Shown here: positions 8,034-16,251 of the stretch, in pieces
How positions within the stretch are numbered: position 1 is the first letter of the stretch
How the letters are laid out: every line of letters begins with the position of its first letter
DNA from: UBA1368 sp964563125
GTDB taxonomy: Bacteria > Bacillota > Syntrophomonadia > Syntrophomonadales > Syntrophomonadaceae
Length of the DNA stretch: 36,430 bases
Assembly (NCBI GenBank): GCA_964563125.1
Contig: CAZLVY010000016.1
Span: 1-36,430, forward strand
Reading direction: 5' to 3'
Notes under the pieces: generated by a model
What the model saw: the letters and a program-made list of their open reading frames with translations, nothing else
The model's database searches: none
What the model was told of the DNA's origin: nothing
Program-made: the position numbers and the translations under genes

Positions 8034-8191
8034 TTATAAAAAAGTGAGCGCAGCGAACATGAAATCTGTGTGCCCGAGGGGTGCTCCATTATAAAAAAGT
8101 GAGCGCAGCGAACATGAAATTCGTGTGCCCGAGGGGTGCTCCATTATAAAAAGTGAGCGCAGCGAACATAAGATTCGTGTGTTCTAAGAGT
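8028..8191 (+). repeat. Three tandem 55-bp repeats beginning in the tRNA-Gly 3' end
   Basis: Units are 8028-8082, 8083-8137 and 8138-8191 (55, 55 and 54 bases). Each starts GCTCCATTATAAAA, where the first GCTCCA is the 3' end of the tRNA itself, then contains GTGAGCGCAGCGAAC and ends GAGGGGT or, in the last copy, AAGAGT. Units 1 and 2 differ only at two adjacent bases; unit 3 has diverged at its 3' end, where it forms the left arm of the terminator. There are no unique spacers, so this is not a CRISPR array. Confidence 0.95.
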
Positions 8192-8212
8192 GCCAGAGGT
8201 ACTCTTTTTTAT
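8186..8212 (+). terminator. Intrinsic terminator of the tRNA-Gly unit
   Basis: AAGAGTGCC (8186-8194), loop AGA, GGTACTCTT (8198-8206): nine pairs including one G-T, followed by a T run to 8210. The left arm overlaps the last repeat unit. Confidence 0.85.
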
Positions 8213-8263
8213 TCCCCTGTGATTGCTTGTTCTGAAAGGATTGCCATCCTCAATTGCTAAAAC

Positions 8264-8293
8264 TTTACCTATAAAGTTCCAAAGTGCTATTAT
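8264..8293 (+). promoter_or_regulatory. Probable promoter of tRNA-Val
   Basis: TTTACC (8264-8269) and TATTAT (8288-8293) with an 18-base spacer, about 33 bases before the mature tRNA. A moderate match. Confidence 0.45.
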
Positions 8294-8326
8294 ATTAAAT
8301 AAGCATAAATAGCATACAGTGTTTAT

Positions 8327-8401
8327 GGGCGCGTAACTCAGTGGGAGAGTGCTACCTTCACACGGTAGAAGTCGTGGGTTCGAAACCCTCCGCGCCCACC
8401 A
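8327..8401 (+). tRNA. tRNA-Val (anticodon CAC)
   Basis: Acceptor GGGCGCG pairs perfectly with CGCGCCC, the D arm is CTC...GAG, and the anticodon stem is CTACC/GGTAG with loop TTCACAC, giving CAC at 8359-8361. ACCA is encoded at the 3' end. The T stem GTGGG/CCCTC has one T-T mismatch at its second pair, slightly unusual but compatible with a functional tRNA. No clear plus-strand terminator follows. Confidence 0.94.
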
Positions 8402-8507
8402 TATTACCAGTTTTTGTAACTCGGATAAAAGGTATAAAAATAAAGCACCTCAACTATTATGACTTTTCTTATCAGAATATAAAAAGGTTCTTGTAGTAAA
8501 AAGAGCC
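8402..8507. other. Gap between tRNA-Val and the SCIFF promoter
   Basis: AT-rich, with no coding potential seen. The only structure is a hairpin, AAGGTTCTT (8484-8492) with AAGAGCCTT (8501-8509). Read on the minus strand it is followed by TTTTTATATT and looks like an intrinsic terminator, but no minus-strand gene lies upstream of it nearby. Confidence 0.4.
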
Positions 8508-8536
8508 TTGATAAGCGGAATAATTATCTGTATACT
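8508..8536 (+). promoter_or_regulatory. Promoter of the SCIFF locus
   Basis: TTGATA (8508-8513), 17-base spacer, TATACT (8531-8536): a near-consensus sigma-A promoter. The start of transcription would fall near 8543, leaving a leader of about 184 bases before the SCIFF start codon. Confidence 0.78.
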
Positions 8537-8543
8537 CAAATTT

Positions 8544-8697
8544 AGGTAGCAGGGTTTGTGAAATTTAACCTTGTAAGATAGTTTCATTTAATCAATCAGT
8601 TTTCTCAACCTGACTACCTTGGAAAAGTTAGTATACCTAATGTAAAAAGAAAAATATTAGTAGCGAACAAAATGAGCATGATATCGTTGTGCTCATT
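8544..8697 (+). promoter_or_regulatory. Structured 5' leader of the SCIFF mRNA
   Basis: Two structural elements can be drawn. A long stem pairs AGGTAGCAGGGTT (8544-8556) with AACCTGACTACCT (8607-8619), with one bulged base on each side, and begins where the transcript is predicted to start; inside it TGAAA (8559-8563) can pair with TTTCA (8582-8586). A second hairpin, AATGAGCA (8671-8678) with TGCTCATT (8690-8697), lies 14 bases before the ribosome binding site and is followed by ATTTAACT, a weak T-tract. It could be an attenuator or stability element. I do not recognise a known riboswitch class. Confidence 0.5.
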
Positions 8698-8726
8698 ATT
8701 TAACTAGCCTGAAAGGAGAGCTAATA

Positions 8727-8870
8727 ATGAATAAACATATTGTTACCGTTATTAAACCCCACTTAAAGAGAGATAAGAACTTAATAAACTGTAGAGAATG
8801 CGCTACATCATGTCAGTCCGCCTGCAAAACATCCTGCACCGTAGGCAATCAATCTTGCCGTAACAGTTAA
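8727..8870 (+). CDS. scfA: SCIFF ranthipeptide precursor (six-Cys peptide)
   Basis: A 47-residue ribosomally made peptide, too short for most gene finders. ATG 8727 follows GAAAGGAG at good spacing. The N-terminal 20 residues form a basic leader (MNKHIVTVIKPHLKRD). The C-terminal part carries exactly six cysteines at positions 22, 25, 29, 33, 37 and 44, including the highly conserved SACKTSCTVGNQSC. This is the signature of SCIFF (six cysteines in forty-five residues), a family nearly universal in Clostridia. The adjacent radical SAM enzyme links Cys thiols to neighbouring residues by thioether bonds (ranthipeptide class). In some clostridia such peptides are reported to act in population-level signalling; the role here is unknown. 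Confidence 0.95.
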   Translation: MNKHIVTVIKPHLKRDKNLINCRECATSCQSACKTSCTVGNQSCRNS

Positions 8871-8925
8871 TCTTTAAAACGTAATTTTTTGGTTTCATGC
8901 AGTGTTAAACAAAGGAGAATTTTAG

Positions 8926-10305
8926 TTGTTTCAGTTAATCAATTATGATTTTAATGCCAATATTCATTATTATGAGTTCAAAGAGCTGAAAATTATATTG
9001 GACGTGAATAGTGGAGCAATTCACCTTCTTGATGAACCTGCCTTTAAAATAGTAAGGAATCTAGTCAAACACCAGGGTGATTTTTATCGAGCTATGGAGG
9101 ATTGCTCTAGTGAGTATTCTATGGAAGAGCTTACTGACACAGTCTATGAGCTGTTAGGCTTATGTGAAGATGGAGCGCTGTTTACTGAAAAAGATGAGGA
9201 TATTAATCCTGAGCTATTTTCACTTTCCACTAAAGCGCTTTGCTTAAATGTAGCTCATCTTTGCAATATGAAATGTGAATATTGTTTTGCCAGTCAGGGT
9301 GATTTTAATACTAAAAAAGGACTTATGTCGATAGAAGTTGGTCGGAAAGCTATCGATTTTTTAATTTCTAAAAGTGAGGGGCGTCGCAATCTAGAGGTAG
9401 ACTTTTTTGGCGGAGAACCATTATTAAATATAGAAGTAGTTAAACAAATAGTAAATTATGCCCGTAAACGAGAAGAAGAAACAGGGCATCAATTTAATTT
9501 TACCCTGACCACTAATTCAGTGCTTTTAACAGATGAAATTATGGATTTCATTATTTCTAATGATATTAGTATTATTTTAAGTTTGGACGGGAGGCCAGAA
9601 ATTAACGACCGTCATCGATTGCTCAATAATGGTAAGGGCAGTTACAATATTATTATGCCAAATATAAGAAATGCTGTTGCCAGAAATCCAGTCAGTTATT
9701 ATGTCCGGGGCACCTTTACCCGCCACAACCCAAACTTTTCCCTGGATGTTAAACATATGGCTGAACAAGGCTTTGAATCACTATCGATGGAACCGGCTGT
9801 AGGAGCAGATGGTGATTTTTCCATTCGCAGGGAAGATTTACCTTGGGTTTTAGCAGAATATGAGAAGCTTACTGAATTATTGCTGGATTATTTTAAAAAA
9901 GGACAGACCGTAAACTTTTTTCACTATAACCTTAATTTACAAGCAGGCCCTTGCTTGGCTAAAAGAGTCAGCGGATGCGGTGCCGGCTCTGAATATCTGG
10001 TTATTACACCGGAGGGAGATATTTATCCCTGTCATCAACTTGTAGGAGAAAAAGATTTTTACCTGGGAAATCTGGCACAAAACCAATTAGATGAAAAAAT
10101 TCAAGCTGCATTTCGTGCCAATCATCTGGGAAATAAACCGGAATGTGTAAAATGCTGGGCCAGATATTTTTGTGGTGGCGGCTGTCATGCTAATAATTAT
10201 TATCGCAATCACGATATAAAGAAACCCGATGAAATATCATGCCAGATGCAAAAAAAGCGTATAGAAGCAGCTATTTATTTGGATATTCATAAAACCTTGT
10301 TATAA
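8926..10305 (+). CDS. scfB: SCIFF radical SAM maturase (thioether-forming, SPASM domain)
   Basis: A 459-residue radical SAM enzyme that installs thioether cross-links in the SCIFF peptide. Residues 1-100 form a peptide-recognition (RRE-like) region. The SAM-binding [4Fe-4S] motif CNMKCEYC gives Cys113, Cys117 and Cys120, followed by the GGEPLL motif. The C-terminal SPASM region supplies auxiliary-cluster cysteines in GPCLAKRVSGCGAG, IYPCHQLVG, ECVKCWARYFCGGGCHANN and SCQMQKKR. The start is TTG 8926 with AAAGGAG eight bases before it. It lies 55 bases after scfA, and the pair forms one locus; no dedicated exporter or protease is next to it. Confidence 0.95.
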   Translation: MFQLINYDFNANIHYYEFKELKIILDVNSGAIHLLDEPAFKIVRNLVKHQGDFYRAMEDCSSEYSMEELTDTVYELLGLCEDGALFTEKDEDINPELFSLSTKALCLNVAHLCNMKCEYCFASQGDFNTKKGLMSIEVGRKAIDFLISKSEGRRNLEVDFFGGEPLLNIEVVKQIVNYARKREEETGHQFNFTLTTNSVLLTDEIMDFIISNDISIILSLDGRPEINDRHRLLNNGKGSYNIIMPNIRNAVARNPVSYYVRGTFTRHNPNFSLDVKHMAEQGFESLSMEPAVGADGDFSIRREDLPWVLAEYEKLTELLLDYFKKGQTVNFFHYNLNLQAGPCLAKRVSGCGAGSEYLVITPEGDIYPCHQLVGEKDFYLGNLAQNQLDEKIQAAFRANHLGNKPECVKCWARYFCGGGCHANNYYRNHDIKKPDEISCQMQKKRIEAAIYLDIHKTLL

Positions 10306-10306
10306 T
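10279..10306 (+). promoter_or_regulatory. Probable promoter of the M23 peptidase gene
   Basis: TTGGAT (10279-10284), 16-base spacer, TATAAT (10301-10306), lying across the end of scfB. This would start a transcript about 80 bases before the next gene. Confidence 0.5.
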
Positions 10307-10395
10307 AGGGAAAAATTTATGTTTTTAGGCAGGATTTTCTATATTAGCTAAAGAATATATTTCAATTATCAATAAATAAAAAATGGAGAGGTATT

Positions 10396-11742
10396 ATGGC
10401 AGATTATTTAAAGCAGACTAAACCATTAGAAAGAATTGGTATTGCTAGTCTAATCATCCTTATCTTATCGCTCATCTTATTGTTTTCCATGAAAACTACG
10501 GCATATTCAGTCTATGTTGACGGGGAAGAAAAGTTTGCTGTCAAGCATTATGGAGATATAGCCCAGACAATTGAGCAGGTTAAGGTCCAGGAAGAAAAAG
10601 CTTGTAACCGAAAGTTGGAGGCTACAAGTGAAGTTACCTGGGACAGAAATCTAGTAGACAAAAATTCAGTTTTAACCAAAGACCAGATTGCTTCGGAAAT
10701 GCAGAAGTCACTTAAATTTGCTACTTTTGGAGTTGAAGTACAGGTACAGGGGAAGGCAATAGCCTATCTGGATAATATTGAAGTTGCCGAACAATTACTG
10801 AGTGAATTAAAAAAAGAATTTAGTGCTGTAGCAGAAGGTGAAAAACTACTCTCAGTATCTTTGGAAGAAGATGTAGAATTAATTGAGAAAAAAATCCTGT
10901 TAAATAAGTTGTCTACTAAAGACGAAGCCTACAATCTCATAAAGATGGGTACAGATAAACCGGAAAAATATATTGTCCAAGAGGGGGACAGCCTCTGGTC
11001 GATTGCGCGTAAAAATGATATGTATGTTGATGATATTATGCACACTAACAATCTGGAAAGCGAAGATTTGCAACTGGACCAAGAGTTAATATTAGTCGCC
11101 AGTAAACCATACATAAATGTTGTTGCTCAGGTAGAAGGGGAAAAAGTTGAAACTATTCCATTTGAGACTAAGACTGAAGTAGATAATAATTCGACCAGCA
11201 GTGTCAGAATTAAACAGGCTGGCGTAGACGGAGAAAAACAGATTAGTTATATTGCCACTAAAGTTAATGGCATTGTTGAAACCAGGGAGATAAAAGAAGA
11301 AACTATTCTAAAAAAAGCCGTAAACAAAATCATTGTTAAAGGTACCAGAGTGACAGTTGCTTCTCGCGGTGGAGGAACGGGAGCTTTAGATTGGCCGGTT
11401 TATGGTCCGATTACCAGTTATTATGGTAGCAGAAATGGGACTCATACTGGTCTGGATATAGGTGCCTCTACAGGAACGGCTATTAAAGCGGCTGACTCAG
11501 GAACTGTAACCGGGGCTTGTTATCAGGGGGGATATGGCAACCTGATCACTGTAAATCATGGAAATGGTATAGTTACCCGCTATGCGCACTGCAGTGCATT
11601 TAATGTAGCAGTTGGGCAAAGTGTATCCAAAGGAACTGTTATCGGTAAAGTTGGCTCAACAGGGAGAAGTACCGGACCACATCTACACTTTGAGGTACTG
11701 GCAAGTGGCTCTTTCAATAATCCGCTTAATTATTTGCGCTAA
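10396..11742 (+). CDS. Membrane-anchored M23 endopeptidase with LysM and G5 domains
   Basis: A 448-residue cell-wall hydrolase, probably cleaving peptide cross-links in peptidoglycan. One membrane anchor spans about residues 14-31. A LysM peptidoglycan-binding domain lies at about 192-234 (YIVQEGDSLWSIARKN), a G5 domain at about 240-318, and a C-terminal M23 (LytM) domain at about 345-440. Zinc ligands are His350 and Asp354 (HTGLD) and His431 in HLHFE, with His398 and His429 as catalytic residues. The architecture matches the Bacillus/Clostridium YycO- and SpoIIQ-like envelope peptidases in general terms. ATG 10396 has GGAGAGG upstream, and a terminator follows the gene, so it is likely monocistronic. 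Confidence 0.93.
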   Translation: MADYLKQTKPLERIGIASLIILILSLILLFSMKTTAYSVYVDGEEKFAVKHYGDIAQTIEQVKVQEEKACNRKLEATSEVTWDRNLVDKNSVLTKDQIASEMQKSLKFATFGVEVQVQGKAIAYLDNIEVAEQLLSELKKEFSAVAEGEKLLSVSLEEDVELIEKKILLNKLSTKDEAYNLIKMGTDKPEKYIVQEGDSLWSIARKNDMYVDDIMHTNNLESEDLQLDQELILVASKPYINVVAQVEGEKVETIPFETKTEVDNNSTSSVRIKQAGVDGEKQISYIATKVNGIVETREIKEETILKKAVNKIIVKGTRVTVASRGGGTGALDWPVYGPITSYYGSRNGTHTGLDIGASTGTAIKAADSGTVTGACYQGGYGNLITVNHGNGIVTRYAHCSAFNVAVGQSVSKGTVIGKVGSTGRSTGPHLHFEVLASGSFNNPLNYLR

Positions 11743-11754
11743 AGGTCAAAAATC

Positions 11755-11790
11755 GCCCTGGCTCTTGACAGTCAGGGCTTTATTTATTTT
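11755..11790 (+). terminator. Intrinsic terminator after the M23 peptidase
   Basis: GCCCTG (11755-11760) pairs with CAGGGC (11773-11778), followed by TTTATTTATTTT. Confidence 0.85.
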
Positions 11791-11812
11791 ATGCTGAAAG
11801 GAATGATGATAA

Positions 11813-12718
11813 ATGTACGATGTAATTATTATTGGTAGTGGACCGGCAGGTTTGACGGCTGCTATTTATACTGGTAGAGCGCAGCTAAAAACTATGGTTT
11901 TGGAAGCGACAGGAGTAGGAGGGAATGCTGCCTTAACAGATCAAATAGATAATTTTCCAGGTTTCCCTTTCGGGGTTGATGGCAGTAACCTGATGGAGGA
12001 TTTTCGTAAACAAGCTGAAAGATTTGATGTAGAGCTGAAAATGGAAGAAGCATTTAGCTTAAAAAAAGGCAAAGACGGAATTAAGATTGCTACTGATCAG
12101 AATGAATATCTAACTCGTACGGTCATTATTGCTACTGGTGCAAAGCGCCGACAGTTAGAAGTTGAAGGCGAAGAGAACTTTCTAGGTCGGGGAGTATCAT
12201 ATTGTGCTACCTGCGACGGGGCTTTTTTTAGCGGCCTACCGGTAGCGGTAGTAGGTGGAGGAGACGCTGCAGTCAAAGAAGCCTTGCACCTGGCTGATAT
12301 TACTTCACATGTTTACTTAATCCACCGCCGGGAAGGCTTTCGGGCTAATCAAACGGCATTGGAAAAGATGCGTGCTAATAAACGCATATCCCTAAAACTG
12401 AACCGGGTAGTCGAAAAAATAGAAGGACAAGAATATGTTACCCAATTGCTTTTAAAAGATGTTAACAGTCAGGAACAAGAAATATTAGTGGTTGACGGTA
12501 TATTTGTCAGTATTGGTTTAGTGCCGGACAGCAAACTTTTTCAAGATTTTGTAGAGACTAAGGACGGTTATATTGTAACAGATACAAACATGAGAACTTC
12601 CCAGCCCGGAGTTTTTGCTGCTGGAGATATAGTATACAAAACATACCGGCAGGTAGCAACCGCAGTTGGTGATGGTGCAGTGGCAGGAATAGCCGTAACT
12701 GATTATTTGAAGGAATAA
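11813..12718 (+). CDS. trxB: Thioredoxin-disulfide reductase
   Basis: An FAD-dependent reductase that passes electrons from NADPH to thioredoxin, 301 residues. The N-terminal FAD-binding fingerprint is IIGSGPAGLTAA (residues 7-18), the redox-active disulfide is CATC (Cys131, Cys134), the NADPH-binding motif is VVGGGDAAVKEA, and the C-terminal GDIVYKTYRQVATAVGDGAVAG completes the FAD site. Length is slightly under the usual 310-320 but nothing essential is missing. ATG 11813 has AAAGGAATGATG upstream. It sits alone between a terminator and the next transcription unit; its thioredoxin is not in this window. Confidence 0.93.
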   Translation: MYDVIIIGSGPAGLTAAIYTGRAQLKTMVLEATGVGGNAALTDQIDNFPGFPFGVDGSNLMEDFRKQAERFDVELKMEEAFSLKKGKDGIKIATDQNEYLTRTVIIATGAKRRQLEVEGEENFLGRGVSYCATCDGAFFSGLPVAVVGGGDAAVKEALHLADITSHVYLIHRREGFRANQTALEKMRANKRISLKLNRVVEKIEGQEYVTQLLLKDVNSQEQEILVVDGIFVSIGLVPDSKLFQDFVETKDGYIVTDTNMRTSQPGVFAAGDIVYKTYRQVATAVGDGAVAGIAVTDYLKE

Positions 12719-12784
12719 ATCCACTATTTGCCTCCCCCTATGTCCTTAAACCCATAGTATAATGTGGCAGAGGGGAGTGATATC

Positions 12785-13630
12785 ATGTTGGGGATAAAAG
12801 AATTAGGAACAGCTAAAACTATTAGTTTAACCTTAATTTTGATATTAATCGTTGTCCTGATCATAAGCAAAAACAGTAATACAGTTATGCGCTATATGGT
12901 CGGGCGAGAGGTTGAGTTTAAGACAGCTGATTTCAGTCAGGTGGAGACAGAGAATTTTAATATCAGATATACTATAATAGATAATGAGGATATTAGTGTA
13001 GTAGCCAATGCTTCGGAATATGCATATGCCACGGTTACTGATTTTTTCAATTTTAAACCGGAGAGAAAGACCATGATAGTAGTCTACCCAGATACGGTAA
13101 GCTTAGCGCGCAGTTTTGGCTGGGACAAAAGCCAAAAGGCAGAAGGGGTATACTGGGCAAGCTCTATTCGGGTAATTTCACCACAATTATGGCAGGAAGA
13201 GGCGCTATTGACTGACGATCTTGATTTGGTACAAGCAGGGCCACTTGTTCACGAATTTGCTCATCTTATGGTTGACGTGCAAACTGGAGGCAATTATAAT
13301 CGTTGGTGGACAGAAGGTATTGCTCAGTATGTAGAAAAGGAAATTACCGGTTTTCAGTTCGATAAACCGTTTGTCAGTGGGCAGGAGATAAAAATCTTCA
13401 CATTGGCTACTTTAAATAAAAAATTTGACACCGAGGAAGGATCCCTTGCTTATTGGCAATCACTAAAGATTATTGAATCTATAGTAGATAACTATGGGGA
13501 AGAAAGTTTGTTCAATATTATGGATAACCTGAGTCGGGGATACAATATTAAGCAGGCTATAACAAAAGCTCTGCAAGTAAGTTATAAAGATTGGGAATTA
13601 AGTTTATATCAGGCGCTGCAAAAAAACTAG
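12785..13630 (+). CDS. Membrane-anchored putative metallopeptidase (peptidase MA-like)
   Basis: A 281-residue protein with one N-terminal membrane anchor (about residues 12-29) and an extracytoplasmic domain. The zincin motif HEFAH (His156, Glu157, His160), with a downstream WWTEGIAQYVE supplying the third ligand Glu177, places it among gluzincin peptidases of the MA clan, close to the peptidase_MA family of Firmicutes. No substrate is known. ATG 12785 is used because AGGGGAGTGA precedes it; an in-frame GTG at 12764 lacks a site. A TATAAT at 12758-12763 may be its -10 box, but I see no good -35. murA starts 17 bases later and is probably co-transcribed. Confidence 0.82.
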   Translation: MLGIKELGTAKTISLTLILILIVVLIISKNSNTVMRYMVGREVEFKTADFSQVETENFNIRYTIIDNEDISVVANASEYAYATVTDFFNFKPERKTMIVVYPDTVSLARSFGWDKSQKAEGVYWASSIRVISPQLWQEEALLTDDLDLVQAGPLVHEFAHLMVDVQTGGNYNRWWTEGIAQYVEKEITGFQFDKPFVSGQEIKIFTLATLNKKFDTEEGSLAYWQSLKIIESIVDNYGEESLFNIMDNLSRGYNIKQAITKALQVSYKDWELSLYQALQKN

Positions 13631-13647
13631 GACAAGAGGTGTAAATC

Positions 13648-14898
13648 TTGAGTGATACTTTGGTTATTGAGGGAGGCTACCCTCTTTTCGGACAGGTAAC
13701 AATTAGTGGTGCCAAAAATGCCGGACTGGTTTTGATGGCTGCAAGTATAATGGCAGATGGTGAAACTATATTAGATAATGTTCCTCGCATAAGGGATGTA
13801 GAGGTAATGATTCGCATACTAAATGATATTGGAGTAATAACTGATTGGAATGAGGATGGTAGTCTTTCTATATGTCCTCCCCAGGTTGGAATAAAAAACC
13901 AAACTTCTTATGAGCTGGCTAAATTACTTAGGGCTTCCAACTTATTTTTGGGAGCAATGCTGGGCAGACAGGGAGAAGCGACCATTTCTATGCCGGGAGG
14001 TTGTGATATTGGTACACGACCTATGGATTTGCATATAAAAGGCCTGCAAGCGCTGGGAGCTGAGTTAGAACTGGAACATGGCTATATATATGCGCGGGTT
14101 AAAGAGTCTAATGGGGCCAGAGTGTATTTAGATTTCCCCAGTGTAGGCGCCACAGAAAATATTATGATGATGGCAGCTAAAACGCCTGGACAATCTATTA
14201 TAGAAAATGCGGCCAAAGAGCCGGAAATAGTTGATTTAGCAAACTTCCTGAACTTTATGGGCGCTAAAGTGCGTGGGGCCGGTACTGATATTATTAAAAT
14301 CGAAGGGGTTAAGGAATTAAAACCTGGTCGTTATGCTATTATCCCAGATAGAATTGAAGCAGGAACTTATATGATTGCTGCTGCCATTTCCAAAGGGGAG
14401 ATACTGGTGCAAAATATCATACCTACTCATCTGCATCCTATTATTGCCAAACTACAGGAAGCAGGTGCGACAGTGCACGAAACTGATCAAGGTATTATAG
14501 TTAAAGCAGGAGCAAAAATACTCCCCATAGATGTAAAAACGCTGCCTTATCCTGGTTTTCCTACTGACATGCAATCGCAAATGATGGCTTTACTAAGTCT
14601 GGCAGAAGGCTCCAGCATGATAGTAGAAAATGTTTTTGAAAACCGTTTTCAGATAGTAGATGAACTAAAGAGGATGGGGGCTAAAATCAAAGTAGAAGGG
14701 CACACATCTGTAATTGAAGGGGTAGGTTCACTCTATGGAGCGCGGGTTAAAGCTACCGATTTGAGAGCCGGGGCGGCTTTAATACTAGGGGGACTAGTGG
14801 CACAGGGTGAAACCGTGATAGAAAATGCCGGCTATATATTTCGTGGTTATGAAAATATCCGGGAAAAACTTAATGCTTTAGGAGCTAAACTTAAATAG
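13648..14898 (+). CDS. murA: UDP-N-acetylglucosamine 1-carboxyvinyltransferase
   Basis: The first committed step of peptidoglycan synthesis: transfer of enolpyruvate from PEP to UDP-GlcNAc in the cytoplasm. At 416 residues it has normal length. The N-terminal SGAKNAGLVLMAAS contains the conserved Lys-Asn pair (23-24), and the catalytic Cys119 is in MPGGCDIGTRPMDLH, so the enzyme has the Cys-type active site that is sensitive to fosfomycin in general. The C-terminal LRAGAALILGGLVAQG is also typical. The start is TTG 13648 with AAGAGGTG upstream. A strong terminator follows. Confidence 0.96.
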   Translation: MSDTLVIEGGYPLFGQVTISGAKNAGLVLMAASIMADGETILDNVPRIRDVEVMIRILNDIGVITDWNEDGSLSICPPQVGIKNQTSYELAKLLRASNLFLGAMLGRQGEATISMPGGCDIGTRPMDLHIKGLQALGAELELEHGYIYARVKESNGARVYLDFPSVGATENIMMMAAKTPGQSIIENAAKEPEIVDLANFLNFMGAKVRGAGTDIIKIEGVKELKPGRYAIIPDRIEAGTYMIAAAISKGEILVQNIIPTHLHPIIAKLQEAGATVHETDQGIIVKAGAKILPIDVKTLPYPGFPTDMQSQMMALLSLAEGSSMIVENVFENRFQIVDELKRMGAKIKVEGHTSVIEGVGSLYGARVKATDLRAGAALILGGLVAQGETVIENAGYIFRGYENIREKLNALGAKLK

Positions 14899-14930
14899 AT
14901 AAATCTAATAATATAGTATATTCCCTGAAA

Positions 14931-14957
14931 AAGAAGGCTTAGCAGCCTTCTTTTTGT
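14931..14957 (+). terminator. Intrinsic terminator after murA
   Basis: Nine-base stem AAGAAGGCT / AGCCTTCTT with loop TAGC, followed by TTTGTC. Confidence 0.87.
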
Positions 14958-15056
14958 CTCTTCCTATAATTGCATATATTAATCCGTATATAAGCTAATT
15001 CCATAGTAGAAAATATATAAACTTAAAGCAAAGAGCTAGCATAAAGGGGGAATAGT

Positions 15057-16127
15057 GTGAATAAAATAGCATTTAAAGGCTTCCTCTATTTTTTGTTATT
15101 TTTCTGTATAGGGGTGGGGTTATTTAATGTATTGGAATCGGTTCTGGATGAAAGAACTATTGTCAGTGAAAATCAGGCAGTGAGAAACGGAACAATAAAA
15201 GAGGTAGCGGCTAGAGTTAGTCCTTCGGTAGTAGGAATAACTAATCTCCAGCGCAGTGGTGATATATTTAATCAACGTACCAGTGAAAGCACCGGTTCGG
15301 GAGTTATTTTGGATGGAAAGGGATACATTGTTACTAATAACCATGTAGTGAAAGGGGCGGAACGTTTACTAGTAACTTTGATAGATGGAAATGAGGAAGA
15401 AGCCGAAGTAATAGGTACAGACCCCAGGACAGATTTGGCGGTTATAAAAATAAAGGTGGACAATCATGTAACACCTGCAAAACTAGGAGATTCTGAACGT
15501 TTAGTAGTCGGAGAAGAGGTGGTTGCAATTGGTAATCCTCTGGGACTACGATTTGCCCGCTCAGTTACTGCCGGGGTAGTTAGCGGGTTAAATCGTTTGC
15601 TTACCACGGAAGAAGGTTTTGCTTATCGTCTTATTCAGACCGATGCCGCCATTAACCCAGGTAACAGCGGTGGGGCTCTTTTTAATCTTAATGGCGAGGT
15701 GATAGGTATAAATACCGTAAAAATATCTGCTACCGGATTCGAAGGTATGGGATTTTCAGTTCCGGTAAATCAAGTGCGGCAGGTTATCAAAGCTATAAAA
15801 GAACACGGTAAGGTTGATTGGCCGAGTATGGGAATTAGGATAATCGGTGAAATAGGCGAAGCAGAAGCTAATTACTTTAATTTACCTGATTGCTGCGGTG
15901 TTGCGGTTACTCCTAATGAAGGAAGTCCAGCGGAAAGGGCGGGCGTGAAGCCTTATGATATAATTACGGCCATTGACAATCGTGAGGTAGCAACGGGGAC
16001 TGATTTGCAGGAGGCTATTGCCAGCAAAAAGATTGGTCAGACTATTAAAGTCAAAATAGCAAGAGTTCCCCAAAGTAAGCGAGAAAAGACCCAAATCAAG
16101 ACTTTTTCCATACAACTTACCCGCTAA
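15057..16127 (+). CDS. HtrA/DegP-type serine protease with PDZ domain
   Basis: A membrane-anchored quality-control protease, 356 residues. An N-terminal hydrophobic segment (about 8-26) anchors it. The trypsin-like domain has the catalytic triad His96 (VTNNHVV), Asp126 (RTDLAVI) and Ser204 (NPGNSGGALF). A single PDZ domain occupies about residues 262-354, with VTPNEGSPAERAGVKPYDII. In Bacillus the homologous gene htrC lies between walJ and rlmH. Here rlmH still follows directly, whereas walJ is about 6 kb away at 22520. The start is GTG 15057 with AAAGGGGG upstream; a GTG two bases earlier is followed by a stop. Confidence 0.94.
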   Translation: MNKIAFKGFLYFLLFFCIGVGLFNVLESVLDERTIVSENQAVRNGTIKEVAARVSPSVVGITNLQRSGDIFNQRTSESTGSGVILDGKGYIVTNNHVVKGAERLLVTLIDGNEEEAEVIGTDPRTDLAVIKIKVDNHVTPAKLGDSERLVVGEEVVAIGNPLGLRFARSVTAGVVSGLNRLLTTEEGFAYRLIQTDAAINPGNSGGALFNLNGEVIGINTVKISATGFEGMGFSVPVNQVRQVIKAIKEHGKVDWPSMGIRIIGEIGEAEANYFNLPDCCGVAVTPNEGSPAERAGVKPYDIITAIDNREVATGTDLQEAIASKKIGQTIKVKIARVPQSKREKTQIKTFSIQLTR

Positions 16128-16172
16128 TTTTTTTATGGGTTAAAAATCATAAGATTAAATTACAGTAAGAAC

Positions 16173-16206
16173 AGCGCTGCTTTTAAATGGCAGCGCTTTA
16201 TTTTTC
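16173..16206 (+). terminator. Intrinsic terminator after htrA
   Basis: AGCGCTGC (16173-16180) pairs with GCAGCGCT (16190-16197), followed by TTATTTTTC. Confidence 0.88.
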
Positions 16207-16251
16207 AGGTTTGGTGGGCTAGACTATAAAAAAGTCAAAGAAGGAGAAAAA

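Noticed and set aside
8028..8191. CRISPR-like array
   Set aside because: The three units are contiguous 55-bp repeats without unique spacers, start in a tRNA end, and no cas genes are near.
8484..8509. Terminator for tRNA-Val
   Set aside because: The hairpin has its T run on the minus strand only, so it would not terminate the plus-strand tRNA transcript.
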